Shown: in pieces, positions 49,616 to 57,337 of the stretch
Layout of the letters: every line of letters starts with the position of its first letter
Position numbering within the stretch: position 1 is the first letter of the stretch
Source of the DNA: an uncultured Bacteroides sp.
GTDB taxonomy: Bacteria > Bacteroidota > Bacteroidia > Bacteroidales > Bacteroidaceae
DNA length: 60,685 bases
Assembly: GCA_947038155.1 (NCBI GenBank)
Contig: CAMQVH010000015.1
Span: 1 to 60,685, forward strand
Reading direction: 5' to 3'
The notes under the pieces: generated by a model
What the model was told of the DNA's origin: nothing
Seen by the model: only the letters and a program-made list of their open reading frames with translations
Databases searched by the model: none
Position numbers and translations under genes: made by a program

Positions 49616-50650
49616 TTATTCGAAGCGTGGCATTACATATTTATCAGTGTAAGATGTGAACGTAATACCTGGCATGGAATGAACGTTCGATTTGTTCTCC
49701 AACTTCTTTATCAACGAATAATCGTTGGCATCCAATGCGTAATAATTGTCTGAAGCCGGAGTTGTCACGCGGACTGTCCAGTCGAACATATTACCGATGA
49801 TGGTGAGCGCATCTGTTTTTGGATCAAATGCCGGAATCCCAGTTTTTACGATTTCATATGTCCGGTTCTGCAACACATAGAAAGCGTTGTTGACATCGGT
49901 CATAAAAGCAAGTGTCTTTTTGTTTCTGAACTCGGTCAGATACAGATGTTCTAATGTCAGGCCTTCAGGCAAGGTGATGGCACGGACATACGGGCGTCCT
50001 TTCACCTGTTTCAGATGAAACAGACGACGGTCTGTGTCCAACAGAAGATAACCTTCGTCATACTCCTTTTTTACCGTCGGATTTCCTACGATCTCCGTTG
50101 CCGGAAAACGAAAATCCTTCTTAGTCATAGCTTCGGTAAACTGAAGGCTTTTATCTTCCTTCACGCTGTTGGTAGCCATGTCGATAAATTCGATCCTTTT
50201 GGAGGTGATACGGAATACGTCATCCGGCATTTTCAGGTCTACACGTCCTGACATAGATTCCATCAGCGGGTAAAGTCTGATAGAAGGCGTGTTTATATCC
50301 GAAGGTACACTACGGAAGTTGAAGTTTTCCGTCTGCACCATTTTGGGAGTCACTGCGATTCCTTGAATGGTATCCGGAAAACGCTCATCAGACATCAACT
50401 GGCGGAAATAAAACATAGGCAGGATGCTGTCGAAAGCAGCTTCCGAATAAATGTTTCCTGCAAGGTCACGGCGCACGGTTCCTTTCCCTTCTTCTTGTCC
50501 CATCTGGGCGAAATCGCCAATTACGAAACTATACAGGGTAAAGGGAGTCTTTTCCGGCTTTACGATAAAGAAATTGTAACACCAAGGCAACTGCCAAAGC
50601 AGCAGAAAAGCGATGGTTACATATAATAGTATGGTACTGAAACGTCTCAT
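49616..50650 (-). CDS. DUF4857-type membrane-anchored protein
   Basis: This 344-residue protein has one N-terminal membrane helix (RRFSTILLYVTIAFLLLWQL) and a large extracytoplasmic part with repeated beta-propeller-like segments (LLLDTDRRLFHLKQVKGRPY, NNAFYVLQNRTYEIVKTG). It matches what I know as DUF4857, a Bacteroidetes family of unknown role that is often next to an ABC transporter. It is the last gene of the operon, 39 bp after the permease gene. It could be a periplasmic partner of that transporter. Confidence 0.75.
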   Translation of the reverse strand: MRRFSTILLYVTIAFLLLWQLPWCYNFFIVKPEKTPFTLYSFVIGDFAQMGQEEGKGTVRRDLAGNIYSEAAFDSILPMFYFRQLMSDERFPDTIQGIAVTPKMVQTENFNFRSVPSDINTPSIRLYPLMESMSGRVDLKMPDDVFRITSKRIEFIDMATNSVKEDKSLQFTEAMTKKDFRFPATEIVGNPTVKKEYDEGYLLLDTDRRLFHLKQVKGRPYVRAITLPEGLTLEHLYLTEFRNKKTLAFMTDVNNAFYVLQNRTYEIVKTGIPAFDPKTDALTIIGNMFDWTVRVTTPASDNYYALDANDYSLIKKLENKSNVHSMPGITFTSYTDKYVMPRFE

Positions 50651-50689
50651 TTCTCAATCTTTTAATATTTAATCTTTTATTTTTATTGG

Positions 50690-51358
50690 TTAATCCTGTT
50701 TTCCAGCTTTGAACCGTACGATAGAGAGCCACGAGAAAGAGGCTGTCAACAAAGTATAGACCACTAAATAAGGGAGAAACTTGTTGTATGCTTCCGGTGT
50801 AGGCGACAGGAAGAAGATTCGGAGTAACAATACTGCGATAATGAGATTCAGGATACGGCGTTTCCATGCCGGTTCGAGGCAAATCCATGCGACGAGCAGA
50901 TAGCCGGAGATGCCGGCGAGATACCACGTTAAAGCGGTTAGCAGTATGTGGTTTTTGAGTTCATGAGCAAGTATTCCGTTTAGATAGATCTCCATCAACA
51001 GGAAATTGGAAGCGAAGCAGACAAGAAGCAATATGAGTCCGGAGAGTAACATATTGCCTGTCATTTTCAGTTCCGGATAAGGCAGGTGGAGAGTCAGCTT
51101 CAAACATTTGCGTTGCATCTCAGGGACAAACTGCACGATTGCCATCAGGATTCCGGCAATCAGAGGGATATATTGTAACATATCAATGAAGATGACATCC
51201 CGTTGCAGCATGACTTCCCATACATGGGCAGCCCCTTTCATTTCTACCACCCGGTTGATGCGGAGCATACAGTAGCCTGTAAAACCAAGTGTGGCGACCA
51301 CGGCAAGCAGAAAATACCACCGTGTCTTTATCCATTCTTTATAAAATATAGCGTACAT
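50690..51358 (-). CDS. ABC transporter permease-like membrane protein
   Basis: This 222-residue protein has about six membrane helices (LAVVATLGFTGYCMLRI, MLQYIPLIAGILMAIVQFV, LLSGLILLLVCFASNFLL and others) and starts MYAIFYKEWIKTRWYF, a start common to ABC-2 type permeases. It lies 70 bp after the ATPase gene. Together they form a minimal ABC-2 exporter or a signalling/assembly ABC unit. Confidence 0.8.
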   Translation of the reverse strand: MYAIFYKEWIKTRWYFLLAVVATLGFTGYCMLRINRVVEMKGAAHVWEVMLQRDVIFIDMLQYIPLIAGILMAIVQFVPEMQRKCLKLTLHLPYPELKMTGNMLLSGLILLLVCFASNFLLMEIYLNGILAHELKNHILLTALTWYLAGISGYLLVAWICLEPAWKRRILNLIIAVLLLRIFFLSPTPEAYNKFLPYLVVYTLLTASFSWLSIVRFKAGKQD

Positions 51359-51428
51359 TCTTGAGGATTTATGATTTATGAATGATGATTTATGGGTTAC
51401 GAGTTGCCAACTCTTATTCTTAATTTAA

Positions 51429-52316
51429 TCAGTATTTCCCGGTGAGGCCGATAAAGGCATCTTCCAAATTCACTTGTTCACAGTGCAAGTCTCTGTAGGG
51501 CACTGACATTGATTTCAGTTTAGCTTCTGTTTCTGCAGGTTGCAGGAAGGAGAAAGTCTCCAACTGGTTCCGCATGACAGAAGGATGGTAGAAATCATCC
51601 GATGCAGGAAGTTCATAACCTTCGGGTATAGTGAAGGTGTAGCGACGTCCTTTTTCCAGTAATTCGGCGATTGGTTTCTGAATCAGTATCTTTCCGTAGT
51701 CCATAATAATGCAGTCGTCAACGAGACGTTCCATATCCTGAATGATATGTGAAGTCAGAAAGACGGTTTTTCCTTCCGAGCGGGCGTAGTCGCGGAGATA
51801 GTCGACAAACAGGCGGCGGTAGCCGGGATCGAGTCCGAGTGAGAAGTCGTCCAGTACCAGAAGTTCCGGATTTTGTGCAAGGATAAGTCCGAGAGCTACT
51901 TGAGAGCGCTGTCCGCAGGACATACGTGAGATACGTTGTCCGGGAGCTACTTTCAGTTTATTCATCAGTTCGTAGTACGCTTCTTTTTTCCACTGGCCGG
52001 GGTAGAAGGCTGCGTAGAATTTTTCTATTTCGGTGATGGTCATGAATTGGTATTGCACATGACCTTCGATGAGCAGTCCGATATTGCGGCGCAGAGCCGG
52101 TGCCATTGTTTGTATCTCCTGTCCGAAGATGCGGCATTCCCCTGAACGGGGTTTCAGGTAACCGCTCAAGATATTGATAGTGGTGGTTTTGCCCGTACCG
52201 TTCTTTCCCAATAGTCCCAGGATACGTCCTTTAGGTACTGTGAAACTAAGGTTTTTGTAAATCAACCGTTTGCCATAGTAGTGCGTCAGGTTGTTACATT
52301 CGATAATTTGTTCCAT
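51429..52316 (-). CDS. ABC transporter ATP-binding protein
   Basis: This 295-residue ATPase energises the permease encoded next. It has the Walker A motif GLLGKNGTGKTTTIN near residue 36. The signature, normally LSGGQ, reads MSCGQRSQVALG, and Walker B reads LLVLDDFSLGLDP, with Asp where the catalytic Glu normally stands. The switch His is in FLTSHII. The order signature-Walker B-switch is normal. The unusual signature and Asp suggest slow hydrolysis or a specialised family. The start is 24 bp after the PepSY gene. Confidence 0.88.
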   Translation of the reverse strand: MEQIIECNNLTHYYGKRLIYKNLSFTVPKGRILGLLGKNGTGKTTTINILSGYLKPRSGECRIFGQEIQTMAPALRRNIGLLIEGHVQYQFMTITEIEKFYAAFYPGQWKKEAYYELMNKLKVAPGQRISRMSCGQRSQVALGLILAQNPELLVLDDFSLGLDPGYRRLFVDYLRDYARSEGKTVFLTSHIIQDMERLVDDCIIMDYGKILIQKPIAELLEKGRRYTFTIPEGYELPASDDFYHPSVMRNQLETFSFLQPAETEAKLKSMSVPYRDLHCEQVNLEDAFIGLTGKY

Positions 52317-52339
52317 TTGATTTTATCTGTTATTTCGAT

Positions 52340-52906
52340 TCAAAAGAAGAAAAGGAAAAGAATGGGAATCAGGATTCCGACAATGATTTCTATTCCCCCT
52401 CTGCCGATAATGCCCTTGTTCCCTTTCAGCATGATGATGCCGGAGAGAGTAATGATAATAAGGGCGATAGCGAAAATATCCGCGAAGTAAGTCCACCATT
52501 GTCCCGGATTGTAATGTAAACGGGACATTGCTCCGATAAGCGGGCGACGGGTGACGGATTCATATACCGCTTCTCCTGTCTTCACGTTTACCAGGAGGTT
52601 GGAACCGCCTTTCAGGAAGACTTTCATTACATTCGTTTTCGGGAAGTAATATTTGGTATAGTTGCCGGTTTCTCCTAACGGTTCCAGTAGAGTTAGTATT
52701 TTCTCTTTACTCATTCCAGCTTTGTCCGGTAGCTTTTCCGCTATTTTATATTCTTTCCGTGTGATGGAGAAGTTCGGATTAATCGTGTCACGGTGATTCA
52801 TTACAATTCCGGAAATGGCATATATTAATACCATTCCGGAAAAGAAAAATGACAGGTCACGGTGTATGAGCCGACTCCATTTACGGATGTTACTACTCCA
52901 CTTCAT
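52340..52906 (-). CDS. PepSY-associated transmembrane protein
   Basis: This 188-residue inner-membrane protein has an N-terminal helix (DLSFFFSGMVLIYAISGIVM, with RKWSRLIHRD before it), a periplasmic PepSY-like part (LVNVKTGEAVYESVTRRPLI) and two C-terminal helices (FADIFAIALIIITLSGIIML, GIEIIVGILIPILFLFFF). PepSY_TM proteins in Bacteroidetes and other Gram-negatives are frequently linked to siderophore or metal acquisition. Its ATG overlaps the end of the upstream lipoprotein gene by 14 bp, so they are translated together. The HRDLSF and MSRLHYNPGQWWTY histidines are candidates for haem or metal contacts. Confidence 0.85.
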   Translation of the reverse strand: MKWSSNIRKWSRLIHRDLSFFFSGMVLIYAISGIVMNHRDTINPNFSITRKEYKIAEKLPDKAGMSKEKILTLLEPLGETGNYTKYYFPKTNVMKVFLKGGSNLLVNVKTGEAVYESVTRRPLIGAMSRLHYNPGQWWTYFADIFAIALIIITLSGIIMLKGNKGIIGRGGIEIIVGILIPILFLFFF

Positions 52907-53480
52907 ACGAATTAGCTTCCATAAAATAGAAAGATAAATACTCTTTTCCCGTTTCTGCCTTGCGGTCGGCTATTTTTGCGCGGAAGTCTGCGATGCGGGC
53001 TTCGGGGCTGTTAGCCGTTTCGCCGCGTGCTTTCTTTTCAGAGTCGCATCCGGCTTCGTTTGTTCCGTGTTTCTCGGCAGCCTGTGCTTTCAGTTGCGCT
53101 TCCCAGTTTTGGAGGTAGGCTTCGTCGATGCGTTGTTCTTTTAATGTTCCGGTAACACGGACGATAGAGTTTACACATTTAGGATCGAAGGCTCCCAATG
53201 TTCCGGCTTCTACACGGATCACTTGTGTATCGTCACTACCCATCAGGAAGATTTTCTTTGCACCATGTTTGCAGGTATGTGTGCAAACGCCTTCAATGGT
53301 AACTTCTTGCCCTGCAAGGTTTTCGGCATTGGCAAGGAGAGAATCGATTTCCAAAGCGGAAGATGCAGACTGTTCTGTTGTCGCTTCTGATGCGCTTTTC
53401 TGTTGTTTGTTACCACATGAAGTTCCGATAAAGGTTATTGCCATAAGGGCAATTGCGATTGTTAACTTTTTTGTTTTCAT
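52893..53480 (-). CDS. OB-fold-like lipoprotein with a Cys/His cluster
   Basis: This 195-residue lipoprotein (ALMAITFIGTSC, then GNKQQKSAS) has a central OB-fold-like domain at about 55-120 (NLAGQEVTIEGVCTHTCKHG, KCVNSIVRVTGTL). The CTHTCKHG motif brings two Cys and two His together and is a good candidate metal site. The C-terminal 70 residues are charged and likely helical. It resembles the nucleic-acid-type OB (tRNA_anti-like) lipoproteins of Bacteroides, of unknown function. It starts the second half of the operon and overlaps the PepSY gene by 14 bp. Confidence 0.75.
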   Translation of the reverse strand: MKTKKLTIAIALMAITFIGTSCGNKQQKSASEATTEQSASSALEIDSLLANAENLAGQEVTIEGVCTHTCKHGAKKIFLMGSDDTQVIRVEAGTLGAFDPKCVNSIVRVTGTLKEQRIDEAYLQNWEAQLKAQAAEKHGTNEAGCDSEKKARGETANSPEARIADFRAKIADRKAETGKEYLSFYFMEANSYEVE

Positions 53481-53545
53481 TATTATTGCTTCGTTTTTAT
53501 ATAGTTTGTAATCAGTTTTTCGTTTGTTTATAGCTTATAATAGTT

Positions 53546-53620
53546 CGCCTTATAGGCGTGGCGTTTCGCCCCTGCTTAAAATTTTTAGTATCATGCCGTG
53601 ATACACTTTGTTTCACGGCA
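53546..53620. terminator. Hairpin cluster between the two halves of the uptake operon
   Basis: ATGCCGTGA and TCACGGCAT arms form a 9-bp stem at about 53592-53620, and CGCCT/AGGCG (53546-53558) and GGCG/CGCC (53560-53570) form two smaller ones. They lie in the 159-bp gap between the FISUMP-type and OB-fold-like genes and may reduce readthrough, so the two halves could be expressed at different levels. Confidence 0.55.
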
Positions 53621-53639
53621 TATAATACATATTAGCCTT

Positions 53640-54560
53640 TTAGTTGACGGCTTGGTCCTTTACACAACGGAGTTGCTGACCTGATTTAATGCTGATATAA
53701 GGAACGTTGATGCGTCCTTCGGGATAGCTTTTTGTAAATGTTGTCATTTGGGCGAAGAACTGGATATTGGTTAGTTTTGTTGGATCTGTCTTGTCTAGAT
53801 AAAGTGGTGCGTAACAGGTAGAAGACATAATATATGTCAAAGCCGGTTGTCCTTTATATTTTTCTAAAGTTTCTGATGTTGTATTACCTGAATAGAACGT
53901 TGTTAACTGGTATGTAGGTGTAGCAGCAAAAGTACTTTGCATTCTCACACCTGATAAAACATAATTCCAGCCCGCAGCGTTGTATTTATTCATATTTCCT
54001 CCACTATATGCCTCATCATAAAAAAGAGCGTCATTTTTGGTCATGTTGCCGGTTTCTCCTACTGCTTTATTTGAAAGTCCGCAGAGTCCGACGAATTCCA
54101 AGCGTGTCGGGATGTGCCAACCTTCCGGACAGATGCCTTGAGCACCTTCAAATTCATAACAATTTTCTTCTGTTACTTCTTTGCCGCCAAGTGCTGCATA
54201 CAAGTCATAAAGATAGCCTAACTTTTTGATGGATGCTTCATCTGTCAGGGCTTCCGCTCCACCGGCAGTGGCCTTATCTGTAATTCCGGTAAGTTGATAC
54301 GGATACCAAATATGAGCGTCAGCTGTCGGGTCACTTGACGGCGTATATCCTTCCGGCACATAACGTAATGGCTCTGCCATCCAAGTCGTTCCGTTAGCAA
54401 GTTTGATTGTTTTATAAGTCTCTCCATAATAGACGAAATATCCATCATGTTCCTCAAAATTAGTATCACCTGGTGTTTCGTCTTCTTTCGGTAATTTGTC
54501 ATCATCACTACAAGATGCGAAGAGTGCTGCTGCGAGCATAAACATTAAGTACTTTTTCAT
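53640..54560 (-). CDS. FISUMP-domain lipoprotein
   Basis: This 306-residue lipoprotein (MLAAALFASC, then SDDDKLPKED, a surface-type acidic stretch) carries a FISUMP (Fibrobacter succinogenes major paralogous) domain: YKTIKLANGTTWMAEPLRYV near 50-70, CPEGWHIPTRLEFVGLCGLS near 142-162, and a closing GQQLRCVKD. These domains are found on exported Bacteroidetes proteins of unknown role. Its place next to a TonB-dependent receptor suggests a surface accessory protein. Confidence 0.85.
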   Translation of the reverse strand: MKKYLMFMLAAALFASCSDDDKLPKEDETPGDTNFEEHDGYFVYYGETYKTIKLANGTTWMAEPLRYVPEGYTPSSDPTADAHIWYPYQLTGITDKATAGGAEALTDEASIKKLGYLYDLYAALGGKEVTEENCYEFEGAQGICPEGWHIPTRLEFVGLCGLSNKAVGETGNMTKNDALFYDEAYSGGNMNKYNAAGWNYVLSGVRMQSTFAATPTYQLTTFYSGNTTSETLEKYKGQPALTYIMSSTCYAPLYLDKTDPTKLTNIQFFAQMTTFTKSYPEGRINVPYISIKSGQQLRCVKDQAVN

Positions 54561-54599
54561 GTTCTGATAAATTTAATTTATATAATTATATTGATTCAT

Positions 54600-56099
54600 T
54601 TAAAATATATATCCTAGTTTGATGGTTTCATTCCACCGATTTGCTCCTGCTATGTATTTAAGGTTGAAACCATGTGTATATTCGGCTTGGATTTCTGCAT
54701 AGATTCCTCGATAAAACTTGTATCGGAGTCCAACTTCAAACGTTAGTCGGGGGGCTGTTGCGTATTCGTTCTGTAGATTATAATACTCTGTCAATCGGTA
54801 CGGAGGTTCACCCGGCTCTGATTCAGTTTTAACTGTTTTACTCTTCTCTGTATAATCTCCGGCAGAGAAAATGCCGGAAGTTTTCAGATCAAACAGTTTG
54901 GTGTGGAATGTGCCGGCAAGGTATATACGCCTACATGTCATGGTCTGTGAAACGGAGTAGGGGAACATCTGTGTAGTCAGACTTTTCAATGATGACACAT
55001 TCGCGCCAAAGCGTAGTTCTCTCCGGGGGGCTATGAACTCATATTCGGATTGGACAGAAAAGACACTTCTTTCAAAAATGCGGTTAGAACCATAAACATG
55101 AGTAGTCGTTATTCCGTTGGAAGTTTCCCGACCTAATACATTTTCATCATTAAATTGGCGTGACCAAGTCAAATTTAACCGTAGGAAGTGTGCTGCATTT
55201 CCTTTTGAGAAACGATAGCTCAAGTGTGAAGTGACCCGATTGGCCGGGAATTTGAACCAGATGCTTTCCTTTTCTCCAGCCGAACCTGATGAATGGCTGT
55301 ATTCCACATCTACATAAAAAGCCTTCCATTGGAATTGAGCGGCTGCTCCGTGAGATAGTTCTTTAATAGGAAATCCATTCATACCCGATTCATTCAGATG
55401 AATTCCGCTGCCTTCCCATGTCTCATACGCACCGTACATTAGTCCTTTGTCCAAGAAGGCATAGTACGATGTAGCAGCGGTGCCGATTTCTTCTGCTTTG
55501 ACCGATTCACTGTTCTTGCCAAAAATGTAAGAGAATCCTATGGCATAGTCATCCGAATGATACATTATACTTGGAGCTACTTTTAAGTCTAGTCTATAAT
55601 TGGTATGCCGCAGATCTTTACGTTTCGAGTAGTTGGCGGAGGTAAAGTCTATTTTTCCGCCTATACGCCAACAGGGGGCAATGTCTTTGGCTATACCTCC
55701 CATGAAAGCATACGTCTGTAAATCTTTCCGGCCGGGAGTAAATTCCAGTATGTCTACCGGATAGAATCCCGGATGAATGAACATAGAACCACTCATATTT
55801 CTACCGGAAGTGTGATCAAACGAAAATGAACCTGTCAGAGAATAGCTTTTTAGATGTGTGATAGACTTTGCTATTGCACCTGCGTTCCATAACTTGTCGG
55901 CTTCGTAATAATTGTGGAAATCGCCATGATTATTCCTGCCATATAGTTCAGCATAGGAAACGGTGGTACTGTCCACCATTATTCCGGTAACGTTTGCTCC
56001 GGCATTCCAAGGATTACGCCGTTCCACAAGATCGTAAGATTGTGCCGAGACTGTGGATGCCACGTACAAGAAAAGACAAGTTATATATATTCGTTTCAT
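54600..56099 (-). CDS. DUF6850-type outer-membrane beta-barrel protein
   Basis: I start this gene at the ATG at 56099 (MKRIYITCLFLYVASTVSAQ), immediately after the stop of the DUF4876-type gene; a nearby ATG at 56108 is also possible. The product has 499 residues, a clean signal peptide and a pattern of alternating beta strands with aromatic ends (YRLDLKVAPSIMYHSDDYAI, HLSYRFSKGNAAHFLRLNLT), ending in TIKLGYIF as outer-membrane barrels do. It matches what I know as DUF6850, a Bacteroides family of unknown role. It may form a porin or export channel of the uptake system. Confidence 0.8.
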   Translation of the reverse strand: MKRIYITCLFLYVASTVSAQSYDLVERRNPWNAGANVTGIMVDSTTVSYAELYGRNNHGDFHNYYEADKLWNAGAIAKSITHLKSYSLTGSFSFDHTSGRNMSGSMFIHPGFYPVDILEFTPGRKDLQTYAFMGGIAKDIAPCWRIGGKIDFTSANYSKRKDLRHTNYRLDLKVAPSIMYHSDDYAIGFSYIFGKNSESVKAEEIGTAATSYYAFLDKGLMYGAYETWEGSGIHLNESGMNGFPIKELSHGAAAQFQWKAFYVDVEYSHSSGSAGEKESIWFKFPANRVTSHLSYRFSKGNAAHFLRLNLTWSRQFNDENVLGRETSNGITTTHVYGSNRIFERSVFSVQSEYEFIAPRRELRFGANVSSLKSLTTQMFPYSVSQTMTCRRIYLAGTFHTKLFDLKTSGIFSAGDYTEKSKTVKTESEPGEPPYRLTEYYNLQNEYATAPRLTFEVGLRYKFYRGIYAEIQAEYTHGFNLKYIAGANRWNETIKLGYIF

Positions 56100-56100
56100 A

Positions 56101-57333
56101 TTATTCATGCAGGGATTGTTTTTCTCTTTCATAAAAGTCCGAGGAAGAGTTGTTGGTATCTTCCAGTATTTCATAGCCTGCTTCACGAGAGGCTTCTTCA
56201 TCGGTATGGCGGTACAGGGTTCGTCCGTCATATAGCGCACTTTGAGTAACATAACCCGCATCGACAGAAGGCGGCATACGTTTCATATTATTGGAGGAAC
56301 CTCCATAGTATATTTCTACTGCGTCTAATACCCAGTCGACCGGTACTTTAACAATCCTGTCTACTGTGCTTCCAGGTTTTTGAATAACATTGTCTGCCTG
56401 CGATACAAAATCTTGTATGGTAGTGTCTTTTGCCTTAAACAAGACAGTGGCAGGAGAAAATACAGAGAAAGTATAAGCATTTGCCTGTCCTGTTTTTATC
56501 ACAACATTCAGATAATGGTCTGGCGTTATCTGGTCGCCCGGTGCGGGGTGATACAATGTATTCCAGAAATATACGGGATTATAACAAACGAAATATCCGG
56601 GTTTGTTCAGATTGACCGATTGGGGGTATTGCGCTGCGTGGTCGATAGCTCCGCAGATAACAACTACGGCATCTTCGCCAGGAGCCAAAGGGAATGTCTG
56701 TCCCGTACCTCCGAACTGCCAGACACACTGTGCCACAGGTAAAAAGTCCGGAAATATGGTAGCTCCAGTTGATTCATCCTGTGTTACCCATACATTGGTT
56801 GCCTGCGAGTTATAAGGATCGAGTGAGCCGAAGCATAAACCATCGAGATATTGTGTCTCGGAGGTGTTGTTGTGTAGAATCATGTATTTGTCTGACTGAT
56901 AGTTGCCTTCAAACGGTAGCTTGGTGCATCCCCCGCAATAAATCTCCTTGATAACAATGTCACCGGACCTGGAGTGCACCAGTGGGAGATTGAGGGCGAG
57001 GTCTCCATTCACAAATTTCACCTTGTCTGCCAATCCGTTGAAGATATCCTGCTCCGCTTTATCACTTATCTGAATGCGGTATATGCCTTTGGTCAGGCTG
57101 AAACGGACTGTTCCGTTTTTATCTGTTTTTGACGTATACGAATTCCCCCGGTCTATATCTTCGATTTTTACGGTAACTCCTTCTCGGAGATAATCTGAGT
57201 ATTCGTCCGGATATACTGCATTTACTTGAAGCGTATGCAGTTGGTTATCGTAAGGGTTGTCCTTGTCAATGTCTGTACAACTTCCTGTGGTGAAGAATGT
57301 CATCAGTAATAATATGTATGCTAGTTGCTTCAT
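56101..57333 (-). CDS. DUF4876-type surface lipoprotein
   Basis: This 410-residue lipoprotein (LLMTFFTTGSC, then TDIDKDNPYD) has an N-terminal CarboxypepD-like or prealbumin-like beta domain at about 30-110 (VNAVYPDEYSDYLREGVTVK, GTVRFSLTKGIYRIQIS) and a larger domain starting IVIKEIYCGGCTKLPFEGNY. It matches what I know as DUF4876. The CGGC motif is a possible disulfide or metal site. The gene lies 4 bp after the TonB-dependent receptor gene and 1 bp before the barrel gene, so these are tightly coupled. Confidence 0.8.
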   Translation of the reverse strand: MKQLAYILLLMTFFTTGSCTDIDKDNPYDNQLHTLQVNAVYPDEYSDYLREGVTVKIEDIDRGNSYTSKTDKNGTVRFSLTKGIYRIQISDKAEQDIFNGLADKVKFVNGDLALNLPLVHSRSGDIVIKEIYCGGCTKLPFEGNYQSDKYMILHNNTSETQYLDGLCFGSLDPYNSQATNVWVTQDESTGATIFPDFLPVAQCVWQFGGTGQTFPLAPGEDAVVVICGAIDHAAQYPQSVNLNKPGYFVCYNPVYFWNTLYHPAPGDQITPDHYLNVVIKTGQANAYTFSVFSPATVLFKAKDTTIQDFVSQADNVIQKPGSTVDRIVKVPVDWVLDAVEIYYGGSSNNMKRMPPSVDAGYVTQSALYDGRTLYRHTDEEASREAGYEILEDTNNSSSDFYEREKQSLHE

Positions 57334-57337
57334 TGTT

